Assembly: GCF_041224595.1 (NCBI RefSeq)
Contig: NZ_JBGFGN010000154.1
Location: 94,602 to 158,601, forward strand
DNA: 64,000 nucleotides
Reading direction: 5' to 3'
Origin: Donghicola sp041224595
GTDB taxonomy: Bacteria > Pseudomonadota > Alphaproteobacteria > Rhodobacterales > Rhodobacteraceae
Made by a program: the position numbers and the translations under genes. The notes under the pieces were generated by a model. It worked only from the letters and a program-made list of their open reading frames with translations, did not search any database and was not told the DNA's origin. This document shows, piece by piece, positions 26,689 to 35,479 of the stretch (position 1 is its first letter; every line of letters begins with the position of its first letter).

Positions 26689-28023
26689 ATGGAAGAGCTG
26701 GAGACCAAATACGTCACGCCCCTGACCGAGGCCGTGACAGGGCTCTTGGACTATTTGTGGACCTTTGGGATTCAGTTGTTCACGCCCATCCAGTTCATCG
26801 CAATCTTCGTGGCTTTGTTCGTGGCGCTGGTGCTGCACCGTTTGGTTCGGCGCGTGATCAAAACTCTCGCAGAAACGACCGAAGGCCGTCTGACCCGCCG
26901 CGCTTTGGCAACGGCTGGGGCGATTAGCCTGCCGATCGGATGGGTAATCGGGCTCTGGATTGCGATGGGGGCGCTGAGTGCTTTTGGCCAGCCGATAACG
27001 ATGGTCCGGCTGTTCGCAAGCCTGATCAACGCGTGGATCATTATCCGCATTCTGACAACGCTGCTGCCCTCTAACTCCTTTGCCAATCTGGTCAGTTGGA
27101 CCATCTGGGCTGTGGCGGCGTTGAATGCGGTGGGGCTGCTGGACCCGACGATCCTATGGCTCGATTCGTTCAAGTTTTCGTCCAACCAATTGAACATTTC
27201 GCTGTGGACGGCCATTCAGGGCCTGATTGTCAGCTCCATGCTCTTGTGGGTGGCCTATCATTCGTCCGGCTTCATTGCGCGGCGACTCGAGGCGGCGACG
27301 ACACTTTCCCCCACAGCGCAGGTGCTTCTGTCCAAGGTTCTGGGCATCGTTCTGATGGTCGTGGCGGTGCTGGTCGGGATGCAGGTGGTCGGGATCGACC
27401 TGACGGCCTTTGCTGTATTTTCCGGTGCGCTGGGTCTGGGGGTTGGTCTGGGCATGCAGCGGACGGTGGCAAACTTTGTCGCCGGATTCACCATGCTTGC
27501 AGACCGTTCGATCAAACCGGGGGATGTGATCGAGATTCAAACCGGCGATGGCCCGACCTATGGCGTGGTCAAAGCGCTGGCGGGGCGCTACGTGTCTGTT
27601 CGGACGCGGTCGGGGACAGAAACTCTGATCCCCAATGAAATCCTGATCTCTAATCCTGTGACGAACTGGTCTTTTTCGGACAAGCGCGTGCGCAGGGCCG
27701 TCCCGATTGGCGTCGCGTATTCCAACGATTTAGAAAAGGCGATGGCCCTCGCGATTGAAGGGGCGCAAGCCTGTCCGCGTGTGCTGAAGCTGCCCGCGCC
27801 GATATGCCTGATCAAAGGGTTCGGCGATTCCAGTGTTGATCTGGAACTGCGGTTTTGGATTTCAGATCCTGAGGGCGGGGTGGCGAATATCACCAGCGAA
27901 GTGCTCTTGCAGATCTGGAAGCGCTTTCGTGAGCATGGCATCGAAATTCCGTTCCCGCAGCGAGAGATCACGATTAAGACCCCACCCGCACCAGAGGTAG
28001 AGGCGCCGCAAACGCCGGAATAA
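26689..28023 (+). CDS. Mechanosensitive ion channel, MscS family
   Basis: 444 aa. Several N-terminal membrane helices precede the MscS core: the pore helix region TAFAVFSGALGLGVGLGMQRTVANFVAGF is glycine/alanine-patterned as in MscS TM3, followed by the beta domain (DRSIKPGDVIEIQ; GRYVSVRTRSGTETLIPNE). It releases osmolytes during hypo-osmotic shock. The extra helices make it longer than E. coli MscS (286 aa). Start at 26689, eight bases after GAGGAG. Confidence 0.9.
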   Translation: MEELETKYVTPLTEAVTGLLDYLWTFGIQLFTPIQFIAIFVALFVALVLHRLVRRVIKTLAETTEGRLTRRALATAGAISLPIGWVIGLWIAMGALSAFGQPITMVRLFASLINAWIIIRILTTLLPSNSFANLVSWTIWAVAALNAVGLLDPTILWLDSFKFSSNQLNISLWTAIQGLIVSSMLLWVAYHSSGFIARRLEAATTLSPTAQVLLSKVLGIVLMVVAVLVGMQVVGIDLTAFAVFSGALGLGVGLGMQRTVANFVAGFTMLADRSIKPGDVIEIQTGDGPTYGVVKALAGRYVSVRTRSGTETLIPNEILISNPVTNWSFSDKRVRRAVPIGVAYSNDLEKAMALAIEGAQACPRVLKLPAPICLIKGFGDSSVDLELRFWISDPEGGVANITSEVLLQIWKRFREHGIEIPFPQREITIKTPPAPEVEAPQTPE

Positions 28024-28150
28024 ACCCACAATCGCGCCGAGTCGGATGGTTCCGCTGACAAATACGCCTTGCGCGCAACGTTTGTCCGCCTTAGAACGCG
28101 CCAAACCGATCCGGCGGGCGTGGCCCGCCCTAATTTCTATGGGGAAACGT

Positions 28151-29488
28151 ATGCAGGTCACCGAGACGCTGAACGAAGGTCTGAAGCGCGGTTATGCGAT
28201 CACCGTCACCGCAGCCGAGCTGGAAGCCAAGGTCAACGAAAAGCTGACCGAGGCGCAGCCTGAGATCGAAATGAAGGGCTTCCGCAAAGGTAAAGTCCCG
28301 ATGGCTTTGCTGAAAAAGCAGTTCGGCCAGCGCGTTCTGGGCGAAGCGATGCAGGAAGCCATCGACGGCGCCATGAACGAGCACTTCGAAAAGTCGGGCG
28401 ACCGTCCCGCGGCCCAGCCCGAGGTCAAAATGACCAATGACGACTGGAAAGAAGGCGACGACGTTGCGGTCGAAATGACCTACGAAAAGCTGCCCGAAAT
28501 TCCCGAAGTCGACCTGTCGGGCGTCAAGCTCGAGAAGCTGGTTGTCAAAGCGGACGACGAGCAGGTCAACGAGACTCTGGAAAGCCTGGCGAAGAACGCA
28601 CAGGACTTTGACGCGCGCGAAGAAGGCGCAGCGGCAGAGGACGGCGACCAGATCGTATTCGACTTCTTGGGTAAAGTTGACGGCGAAGCCTTTGAGGGCG
28701 GCGCAGCAGAAGACTACCCGCTGGTTCTAGGCTCGAACAGCTTCATCCCCGGCTTCGAAGAGCAGCTGGTTGGCGTGAAAGCCGGCGAAGAAAAAGACGT
28801 AACCGTCTCCTTCCCCGAAGAGTACGGCGCAGAGCACCTAGCTGGCAAAGAAGCTGTCTTCGAGTGCAAGATCAAAGAAGTCAAAGCGCCCAAGGCTGCT
28901 GAGATCGACGATGAGCTGGCCAAGAAGTACGGTGCCGAAGATCTGGATGGTCTGAAGACCCAGATCCGTGAGCGTCTGGAAGCCGACTACGCGAACACCG
29001 CGCGTCAGGTGACCAAGCGCAAGCTGCTGGACGCTCTGGACGGTCTGGTCTCGTTCGACCTGCCCCCGAGCCTTGTTGAAGCCGAAGCCAAGCAGATCGC
29101 GCACCAGCTGTGGCACGAAGAGAACCCCGAGGTTCAGGGCCACGATCACGGCGAGATCGAGACCACCGAAGAGCACAACAAGCTGGCCGAGCGCCGCGTG
29201 CGTCTGGGTCTGCTGCTGGCCGAAATCGGCAACAAAGCCGAAGTCGAAGTAACCGATCAGGAAATGACCCAAGCGGTAATGGCGCAGGCGCGTCAGTACC
29301 CCGGTCAAGAGCGTCAGTTCTTTGAATTCATCCAGCAGAACCCGCAGATGCAGCAGCAGCTGCGCGCGCCGATCTTTGAAGACAAGGTTGTCGACCACAT
29401 CGTCGATCAGGCTGAAGTCACTGAGAAAGAGATCAGCAAAGACGAGCTGAAAGAAGCTGTCGACGCGCTGGAAGAAGAAATCGCATAA
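28151..29488 (+). CDS. tig: Trigger factor
   Basis: 445 aa. The N-terminal ribosome-binding signature GFRKGKVPM is at about residues 44-52. The central FKBP-like PPIase domain has DGDQIVFDFLGKVDGE and SNSFIPGFEEQLVG, and the C-terminal helical chaperone arms follow, ending in an acidic tail. It binds nascent chains at the ribosome exit. Start at 28151 after GGGGAAACGT; the longer ORF from 28046 has an atypical N-terminus. A terminator follows. Confidence 0.96.
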   Translation: MQVTETLNEGLKRGYAITVTAAELEAKVNEKLTEAQPEIEMKGFRKGKVPMALLKKQFGQRVLGEAMQEAIDGAMNEHFEKSGDRPAAQPEVKMTNDDWKEGDDVAVEMTYEKLPEIPEVDLSGVKLEKLVVKADDEQVNETLESLAKNAQDFDAREEGAAAEDGDQIVFDFLGKVDGEAFEGGAAEDYPLVLGSNSFIPGFEEQLVGVKAGEEKDVTVSFPEEYGAEHLAGKEAVFECKIKEVKAPKAAEIDDELAKKYGAEDLDGLKTQIRERLEADYANTARQVTKRKLLDALDGLVSFDLPPSLVEAEAKQIAHQLWHEENPEVQGHDHGEIETTEEHNKLAERRVRLGLLLAEIGNKAEVEVTDQEMTQAVMAQARQYPGQERQFFEFIQQNPQMQQQLRAPIFEDKVVDHIVDQAEVTEKEISKDELKEAVDALEEEIA

Positions 29489-29514
29489 GCTGCGGTTCCT
29501 TTGACAGGATTTCG

Positions 29515-29543
29515 GGCCGTCCCATTTGGGGCGGCCTTTTCTT
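29515..29543 (+). terminator. Intrinsic terminator after tig
   Basis: GGCCGTCCC / GGGGCGGCC stem (one G-U pair), loop ATTT, then TTTTC. Confidence 0.9.
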
Positions 29544-29580
29544 TGGGTCGGATGCTGTGCGTTTGGCTTGGTTCGGGATT

Positions 29581-29607
29581 TGAGTATTTTTAGCAAAAAG
29601 AAGCAGG
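29581..29607 (+). repeat. Dispersed intergenic repeat, copy E
   Basis: TGAGTATTTTTAGCAAAAAG then AAGCAGG; almost the same as copy D at 6973-7000. It lies between tig and the GNAT gene. Confidence 0.6.
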
Positions 29608-29616
29608 GGACGGTTT

Positions 29617-30165
29617 ATGGGGGGATTTTCGGTGCGCGCGGGGGCGGGCGCAGATGCGGAGCGGATCGCCGAGGTGCATGTGGCTTGCTGGCGCGAGACC
29701 TATCGTGGAATGGTGCCGGATTTTCTGATTGATGAGATGACGGTCGCTGGACGAGCCCAGATGTGGCGCGGAGTTTTTACGGCGTTCGAGGAAGGGGCGT
29801 TCGGTGCGACCGCTGTTCTGGAGCAGGATGGCACAGCTGTGGGGTTCGCGGGCTTTTGTGCGCAGCGGGACGCGGCGTTGAAGGCACAGGGTTTTGGCGG
29901 AGAGATCACCGCCATTTATGTGCGGCGCAAGAGCCAAGGGCAGGGCGCGGGGCGGCTCTTGATGCGGTGGTGTGCCGAGGAGTTGGTGGCTGCGAATGTT
30001 CAGAGCGCGGCGCTTTGGGCCTTGCGCGAAAATGCACCGGCGCGGGGATTTTATGAGCGTTTGGGTGGGGAGGTTTGCGGTGAGAAGGAAGAGAGCCGCG
30101 ATGGCGCCGTGCTGACGTCCGTCGCTTATGGCTGGCGCGATCTGTCCGTGCTGGCCGTCCAATAA
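29617..30165 (+). CDS. GNAT-family N-acetyltransferase
   Basis: 182 aa GNAT fold. The acetyl-CoA pyrophosphate-binding motif is RRKSQGQGAGRLLM (near residue 106); the beta4 strand EITAIYV comes before it and the C-terminal ALWALRENAPARGFYERLG is the typical motif B. The acceptor substrate is unknown. It starts 10 bp after the dispersed repeat; the repeat's AGCAGGGGA may serve as its ribosome binding site. Convergent with rplI across a shared hairpin. Confidence 0.85.
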   Translation: MGGFSVRAGAGADAERIAEVHVACWRETYRGMVPDFLIDEMTVAGRAQMWRGVFTAFEEGAFGATAVLEQDGTAVGFAGFCAQRDAALKAQGFGGEITAIYVRRKSQGQGAGRLLMRWCAEELVAANVQSAALWALRENAPARGFYERLGGEVCGEKEESRDGAVLTSVAYGWRDLSVLAVQ

Positions 30166-30195
30166 AAAACGCCGCGCAGGTGGGCTGCGCGGCGT
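30163..30195 (-). terminator. Intrinsic terminator of the rpsF-rpsR-rplI operon
   Basis: Minus strand: ACGCCGCGCA / TGCGCGGCGT perfect 10-bp stem followed by TTTTTTATT. It starts at the GNAT stop codon. Confidence 0.92.
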
Positions 30196-30225
30196 CGCTT
30201 CGGGATTTGGAACAGGCGCGAGGCC

Positions 30226-30816
30226 TTATTCCGAAGCTGTCTCTTCTTCGTCGTCCGAAGCTGCCGAGCCGAGGTCGTCGAACAGCTGCGAGACTTCGAA
30301 GTCTGCGGCTGCTTCTTCTTCGGCTGCCAGTTCTTGGATCGACTTGCCCGATGCCTGCAGTTCAGCTTCTTCGTTCGAACGAGCGACGTTCAGCTGAATG
30401 GTTGCTTCGACTTCGGGGTGCAGGACAACATGTACGTCGTGCAGACCAAGGTACTTGATCGGTGCCGACAGAACGACCTGCTTGCGGTCAACGGTGAAAC
30501 CAGCGTCGGTGGCTGCGTCTGCGGCGTCACGAGTGGTGACCGAACCGTAGAGAGCACCCGCGTCCGACGCGGCACGAATCACGATGAACTGCTGGCCATC
30601 CAGCTTTTCAGACAGCGATTCTGCTTCTTTTTTGGTTTCGAGGTTGTTTGCTTCCAGCTGGGCTTTACGCTCTTCGAAAGCAGCGATGTTTGCTTTCGAT
30701 GCGGTCATAGCTTTGTGCTGGGGCAGCAGGTAGTTGCGGGCATAGCCGGGCTTGACGTCGACGACTTCGCCCATCTGGCCAAGCTTGGCCACGCGCTCGA
30801 GAAGGATAACTTGCAT
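30226..30816 (-). CDS. rplI: 50S ribosomal protein L9
   Basis: 196 aa. N-terminal L9 signature: MQVILLERVAKLGQMGEVVDVKPGYARNYLLP. The C-terminal rRNA-binding domain follows. The last 45 or so residues form an acidic, Ala/Glu/Asp-rich tail absent in E. coli L9 (149 aa) but usual in Rhodobacteraceae. Last gene of rpsF-rpsR-rplI. Confidence 0.97.
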   Translation of the reverse strand: MQVILLERVAKLGQMGEVVDVKPGYARNYLLPQHKAMTASKANIAAFEERKAQLEANNLETKKEAESLSEKLDGQQFIVIRAASDAGALYGSVTTRDAADAATDAGFTVDRKQVVLSAPIKYLGLHDVHVVLHPEVEATIQLNVARSNEEAELQASGKSIQELAAEEEAAADFEVSQLFDDLGSAASDDEEETASE

Positions 30817-30828
30817 ATCAGTGTCTCC

Positions 30829-31056
30829 TTATTTCACAGCGTAGGGCAGCAGAGCAAGGAAGCGGGCGCGCTTGATAGCACGGGCCAGTTCACGCTGCTT
30901 CTTTGCCGAAACGGCAGTGATGCGCGAGGGAACGATTTTGCCGCGCTCAGAGATGTAGCGCTGCAGAAGACGGGTGTCTTTGTAATCGATCTTGGGTGCG
31001 TTGTCGCCCGAGAAGGGGCACACTTTGCGACGGCGGAAAAACGGTTTGGTAGCCAT
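30829..31056 (-). CDS. rpsR: 30S ribosomal protein S18
   Basis: 75 aa, basic, with the S18 core KIDYKDTRLLQRYISERGKI and TAVSAKKQRELARAIKRARFLALLPY. S18 binds with S6 on the 30S platform. It lies 12 bp before rplI and 25 bp after rpsF, in the conserved order. Confidence 0.98.
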   Translation of the reverse strand: MATKPFFRRRKVCPFSGDNAPKIDYKDTRLLQRYISERGKIVPSRITAVSAKKQRELARAIKRARFLALLPYAVK

Positions 31057-31081
31057 GGTTTAGATCCCTTTCCTAATCCGC

Positions 31082-31444
31082 TTAGCGACGCTCGCGGCGG
31101 TCACCGCGATCACCGCGCTCTTCGCGCTTTTGCATTTGGATCGACGGACCTTCGGCGTGCTCGTCAACCTTAATGGTCATGACGCGCATTACGTCGTCAT
31201 GCAGGCGCATCAGGCGTTCCATTTCCTGAACCGCTGCCGAGGGGGCATTGGTGCGCAGGAAAGCGTAGTGGCCTTTGCGGTTTTTGTTGATCTTGTACGC
31301 CATGGTTTTGACGCCCCAGTATTCACTGGTTACGAGGGCACCACCATTGTCGGTCAGAACGGTCGAGAAGTGTTCGATCAGGCCTTCGGCCTGTGCGCCG
31401 GACAAGTCCTGACGCGCGATAAAGACATGCTCATAGAGAGCCAT
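31082..31444 (-). CDS. rpsF: 30S ribosomal protein S6
   Basis: 120 aa. Starts MALYEHVFIARQDLSGAQAE, with the core YWGVKTMAYKINKNRKGHYAFLR; the C-terminal tail is charged (REERGDRGDRRERR). First gene of the operon; its promoter must lie in the 288-bp gap shared with the divergent gene at 31733. Confidence 0.98.
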   Translation of the reverse strand: MALYEHVFIARQDLSGAQAEGLIEHFSTVLTDNGGALVTSEYWGVKTMAYKINKNRKGHYAFLRTNAPSAAVQEMERLMRLHDDVMRVMTIKVDEHAEGPSIQMQKREERGDRGDRRERR

Positions 31445-31732
31445 GTGTTATCTCCAGTCATTTTCAGCGAGCTTCATAGGGCGGGTTACTCCTTCGCCCC
31501 ACCCACGAGAGGACACGCGGTTCACAGAATTTGCGAAGGAAGCGCTGATATACACGAGAACGGGCAAAAGACAAGCCGCGTGGCGCTGGGACTGGCACAT
31601 TTCATGATTGCACCCGAAATGGCAACAATGGGGCAGTTCGGAGCAGAAAATACCCAACCGGCGCCCAATTCTTGCCCTGACTGTTAAGCAATAGTTAACG
31701 CCATACAAATTCGGTAAAACGAGAGCGGGTAA

Positions 31733-32287
31733 ATGGTAGCAATAAATGAAAAGCCCAACGGGAACAGTGGCGGAGCGGTCTGGACAGACAGCGAAGTCCA
31801 CGTAGAGCCGACCATATGGGGATATGTGGTGCACTGCGTCTCTGCTGGAGAAAAGTTGATGCCGGCTGTGCGTCTGGCCACGGCGATGGTCGGGATCGTT
31901 GTCATTACGATGTCGGTCGGGCTTTGGTTTCTGCCGGGCAATTTCATCGGCGAGGAAACACTCTTTGTGAAGTTGGTGACATCTGGCATGGGGATTTGCG
32001 GTGGCACGATGCTGGTGCAGGCGGCGCTTTCCGTCGGTCGGCCCGAGGTTCAGCTGGATATGCAACACCGTGAGGTGCGCATTATCGAACGCTCGCGCCG
32101 GGGGGCAACGCGCCTGTTGGCCTGCCACAGCTTTTCAAATCTGTCCGATATTCGTGTCGAGCAAGGCGAACTGCTGGCCGAAGACCGCTCGGGCCAAGAG
32201 GTTCTGCGCGTCCGCCTGAGTGCTGCGCAAGATCCTGGCAAGATTGAAAATCGTTTGCGCCGTGAGGTGTTCGGTCAACGCAACTAA
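31733..32287 (+). CDS. Conserved hypothetical membrane protein
   Basis: 184 aa, not recognised. An N-terminal hydrophilic part is followed by two membrane helices (about residues 46-66, ATAMVGIVVITMSVGLWFL, and about 80-100, KLVTSGMGICGGTMLVQAAL). A soluble C-terminal domain with VQLDMQHREVRIIERSRRGATRLL ... VLRVRLSAAQD follows, possibly a PH-like beta domain. No signal for function in its neighbours (divergent from rpsF, upstream of a yceI gene). Confidence 0.6.
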   Translation: MVAINEKPNGNSGGAVWTDSEVHVEPTIWGYVVHCVSAGEKLMPAVRLATAMVGIVVITMSVGLWFLPGNFIGEETLFVKLVTSGMGICGGTMLVQAALSVGRPEVQLDMQHREVRIIERSRRGATRLLACHSFSNLSDIRVEQGELLAEDRSGQEVLRVRLSAAQDPGKIENRLRREVFGQRN

Positions 32288-32420
32288 ATCGGGCCTGTGC
32301 AGAAGGGATGCTGCACGTTGTTCGAATTCACACAGATCATGTTGATCCACAGCGGATTGTCCGGAGCGGCGCTTCGGACGATCTCTATGTGTGTAACGCA
32401 ACACCCCTCCGGAGAGCGAA

Positions 32421-32996
32421 ATGAAAAACACCCTGATTGCAGCCCTGGTCGCCACTACTGCAGCTTCCGCAGCATATGCAGCCCCCGAAAAGTACACCCT
32501 GGACCCCAGCCACAGCCAGATTGTGTTCAACTACAACCACCTCGGGTTCTCGACCACCTATGGCATGTACTCGGGTTTCGAAGGCGAAATCATGTTTGAC
32601 GCCGAAGCGCCCGCAGACAGCTCGGTCACTGTGTCGTTCCCGACCGACACCCTGATCACTGGCTGGGACGAGCGCACCCAGCACTTCCTGACCGGCGACT
32701 TCTTTGGCGCAGAAGAGAGCCCCGAGATCTCGTTCACCTCGACCGGCATCGAAGTCACTGGCGAAACCACTGGCGCGATCACCGGCGACCTGACCATCAA
32801 CGGCGTGACCAAGTCGATCGTTCTGGACGCAGAGATGACCCAGATGGGCGATCACCCGATGGCGAACAAGCCTTGGGTTGGCTTTAACGCGACCACCACC
32901 GTTGTACGCAGCGAGTTCGACATGGGTCAGTTCGCACCCTACGTCAGCGACGAAGTCGAAGTCATGATCTCGATCGAGGCGATGAAAGCCGAGTAA
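32421..32996 (+). CDS. YceI family periplasmic protein
   Basis: 191 aa with a clear signal peptide (MKNTLIAALVATTAASAAYA). The YceI lipocalin-like fold is seen in YTLDPSHSQIVFNYNHLGFS, TDTLITGWDERTQHFLTGDFF and TGDLTINGVTKSIVLDAE. Family members bind isoprenoid-type lipids; the exact role is unknown. Convergent with a gene encoding a second YceI domain fused to cytochrome b561, suggesting a shared theme. Confidence 0.9.
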   Translation: MKNTLIAALVATTAASAAYAAPEKYTLDPSHSQIVFNYNHLGFSTTYGMYSGFEGEIMFDAEAPADSSVTVSFPTDTLITGWDERTQHFLTGDFFGAEESPEISFTSTGIEVTGETTGAITGDLTINGVTKSIVLDAEMTQMGDHPMANKPWVGFNATTTVVRSEFDMGQFAPYVSDEVEVMISIEAMKAE

Positions 32997-33031
32997 TCGC
33001 TGAACAGCGAACCGGTTCAAGAAATGAAAAA

Positions 33032-33061
33032 GGCGGTCAGAGTTCTGACCGCCTTTCTTTT
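33032..33061. terminator. Bidirectional terminator between the two YceI genes
   Basis: GGCGGTCAG / CTGACCGCC, loop AGTT, followed by TTTCTTTTT on the plus strand and preceded by GAAAAA, which gives a T-run on the minus strand. Confidence 0.92.
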
Positions 33062-33085
33062 TGTCTGGCCGTGTGGGCCGAGGGG

Positions 33086-34291
33086 TTATTCCCCCTCGGC
33101 GGCTCGGGTGGCCGTCAGGTTGATTGCAACATCGACCGAATACCCCAGCGAGCCTTCGTCGGTCATGCTGTCGCCCACGTGGTAGTTCCGGCGGTCCAGA
33201 GTGACGGTGCCATTCACGGTCGCGGTGTCGCCGTCGATGGTCAGGTCAAAGGGCATGGTGATCGGTTGCTCGTAGCCTTTGATCGTCAAGGTGCCCTCGG
33301 CGGTGTTGCCCTCGGCGGTCGAGATCAGGTCAGCGGTAAAGGTCGCGGTTGGGTGCTCTTCGACGTTGAAGTAGTCGGGGCCCATGGCTTGATCCGTGAC
33401 CGTGCCCAAGGTCAAAGAGGGGATCGAGATCGTGACCTCGGCTTGGCCTTTGACATCGGTTTCTGCGGTTTCGTCGTAGCTGATCGACGCGGTCCAATCA
33501 GCGTACGATCCTGTGACGGACGATCCCATCTGCTGCACGGTGATCGCGATGTCACCTTCGGTTACGGTCCAATCGGTCTCAACTTCGGCCAATGCTGCGG
33601 CTTCGGTGCGTTCGGGCTGCGCGAACAGACCAAGCCCGGCACCTGTGCCCAGAGCGGCGGCCCAAATCACGAGGGCAACGAACCGAGGCGCAAAGACGCT
33701 GTGCTTGTGTTCGAGTGGACCCGTTGCGGGGTAGCCGGGCAGCATCCGCAGCAGGGTCGCGTCACGGTCGATGAAGTGGTGCTTTAGCGCGCCAAGGACG
33801 TGGGCGATCAGCGCAAACAGCAGAACCTTTTCCAAGATGCCGTGCAGCACAGAGAAGGTATGCGAGAGCTCTGGCGATTTGGGAACGAAGGGCAAAGACT
33901 GACCGAAAGGCCACCAGATCGGCGCGTAGCCTTCGGCACTGGCGTGGTGAATCCAGCCGGTCAGCGGCACAAGGATCAGCGAGCCATAGAGCAACCAGTG
34001 CGCGGTTTCGGCCAGCAGGGATTCGACTGGCTTGTCGCCATTCATCAGGGCGGGCTTGGGCTGGGTCAGCGCCCACAGGATGCGTAGGACCGCCACAAAG
34101 AACACTGTGACCCCCAGCGTTTTGTGCAAAGAGAAAAGCCACGCCTTCTGGGCCAGCTGTTCCGAGGTCTCGAATGGGGCATCGGTTGCGATGATCCCTA
34201 GGGGAATCAGCGTGAGAATGAGAAGCGCGACGAGCCAGTGGAAGGTCTTGGCTACGGCGCCGTAGTGGGTGGCGTTGTTGCTGAGGGGCAT
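33086..34291 (-). CDS. Cytochrome b561 - YceI fusion protein
   Basis: 401 aa. Residues 1 to about 180 are a cytochrome b561/CybB-like four-helix membrane domain with heme-ligand histidines (AVAKTFHWLVALL; FSLHKTLGV; TFSVLHGILEKVLLFALIAHVLGALKHH). A further helix (about 205-225) links to a periplasmic YceI domain (about 245-401: DWTASISYD; YFNVEEHPTATFTADLIS; GYEQPITMPFDL). It may pass electrons to or from a lipid quinone-like ligand held by YceI; this is inference. Start at 34291, eight bases after AGGAC. Confidence 0.85.
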   Translation of the reverse strand: MPLSNNATHYGAVAKTFHWLVALLILTLIPLGIIATDAPFETSEQLAQKAWLFSLHKTLGVTVFFVAVLRILWALTQPKPALMNGDKPVESLLAETAHWLLYGSLILVPLTGWIHHASAEGYAPIWWPFGQSLPFVPKSPELSHTFSVLHGILEKVLLFALIAHVLGALKHHFIDRDATLLRMLPGYPATGPLEHKHSVFAPRFVALVIWAAALGTGAGLGLFAQPERTEAAALAEVETDWTVTEGDIAITVQQMGSSVTGSYADWTASISYDETAETDVKGQAEVTISIPSLTLGTVTDQAMGPDYFNVEEHPTATFTADLISTAEGNTAEGTLTIKGYEQPITMPFDLTIDGDTATVNGTVTLDRRNYHVGDSMTDEGSLGYSVDVAINLTATRAAEGE

Positions 34292-34452
34292 TGAAAAGTC
34301 CTGAACGTCAAATGAGGAGGGGTCCGCTTGGCAAAATAGCGTATGGGCAGTTTGCCACAATCTGTGCGCTTGCACAGAGTTTGTGCCCCGCGCTTGTGGG
34401 TTTGGGCTGGACCGTCTAGACCTGTCGCAACTTTTTTAAAACGGAGAACTCC

Positions 34453-35388
34453 ATGACACGCGCTTTCGTGTTTCCGGGGCAGGGCGCTCAGACCATTGGA
34501 ATGGGCAAGGCACTGGCCGAGGCATATCCTGCTTCTAAGGCTGTTTTTGACGAAGTCGACGAGGCTCTGGGCGAGAATCTGTCCGGTTTGATCTGGGAGG
34601 GGGACATCGAAACCCTGACCATGACTGCCAACGCTCAGCCTGCGCTGATGGCGACGTCGCTGGCGGCGATGCGCGCGCTGGAAGCCGAAGGTGTTTCCGT
34701 GACCGACGCGGCGTTCGTGGCGGGCCACTCGCTGGGGGAATACTCTGCACTGGCGGCCGCGGGATCGCTGTCTGTTGCAGATTGCGCGCGCCTGCTGCGT
34801 CTGCGCGGCGATGCGATGCAGCAAGCTGTTCCCGTGGGCGAAGGCGCGATGGCGGCTCTGCTGGGTCTGGACTTTGAAACCGCGTCGGCTGTGGCGGCGG
34901 CTGCTGCCGAGGGGCAGGTTTGTCAGGCGGCGAACGACAATGATCCCAGTCAGGTTGTGATTTCCGGTGACAAGGCTGCGGTCGAGCGTGCCTGCGACAT
35001 CGCCAAGGAAAAGGGCGCCAAGCGCGCGCTGCTGCTGCCCGTCAGCGCACCTTTCCATTGTGCTCTGATGCAGCCTGCGGCGGACAAGATGGCGGCGGCT
35101 CTGGCCGAAGTCGAGATCAAGAACCCCGCTGTGCCGCTGGTCGCGAACGTGCGTGCCGAGGCCGTGACCGAGGGCACCTTGATCCGCAACCTACTGGTCG
35201 AGCAGGTCACCGGTAGCGTGCGCTGGCGCGAGAGCGTCGCGTGGATGGCGGCGAATGGCGTGACCGAGATTTGGGAAATTGGTGCGGGCAAGGCGCTGAG
35301 CGGCATGATCAAGCGGATCGATCGGTCTGTGGCGACCAAGGCCGTTGGCACGCCCGACGACGTAAAAGCGGCTGTTGCGGCCGAGTGA
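34453..35388 (+). CDS. fabD: Malonyl-CoA:ACP transacylase
   Basis: 311 aa. Begins MTRAFVFPGQGAQTIGMGKA. The catalytic serine is in VAGHSLGEYSALAAAG (near residue 97) and the His in LPVSAPFHCALM. It loads malonyl groups onto ACP. First of the local fatty-acid genes fabD, fabG, acpP, fabF. ACGGAGAACTCC upstream provides the ribosome binding site. Confidence 0.97.
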   Translation: MTRAFVFPGQGAQTIGMGKALAEAYPASKAVFDEVDEALGENLSGLIWEGDIETLTMTANAQPALMATSLAAMRALEAEGVSVTDAAFVAGHSLGEYSALAAAGSLSVADCARLLRLRGDAMQQAVPVGEGAMAALLGLDFETASAVAAAAAEGQVCQAANDNDPSQVVISGDKAAVERACDIAKEKGAKRALLLPVSAPFHCALMQPAADKMAAALAEVEIKNPAVPLVANVRAEAVTEGTLIRNLLVEQVTGSVRWRESVAWMAANGVTEIWEIGAGKALSGMIKRIDRSVATKAVGTPDDVKAAVAAE

Positions 35389-35400
35389 TTGAGGGTGGCG

Positions 35401-35453
35401 CCGGGGGCTGCGCGCCCCCGGACCCCCGCAGGGTATTTGGACCAAGAAAGAGA
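35401..35453 (+). repeat. Dispersed intergenic repeat, copy B
   Basis: CCGGGGGC / GCCCCCGG hairpin, then ACCCCCGCAGGGTATTTGGA followed by CCAAGAAAGAG. It lies between fabD and fabG and shares its layout with copy A (491-546). Confidence 0.65.
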
Positions 35454-35479
35454 TTGGTTCCGACAGAAGGATGAACGAC

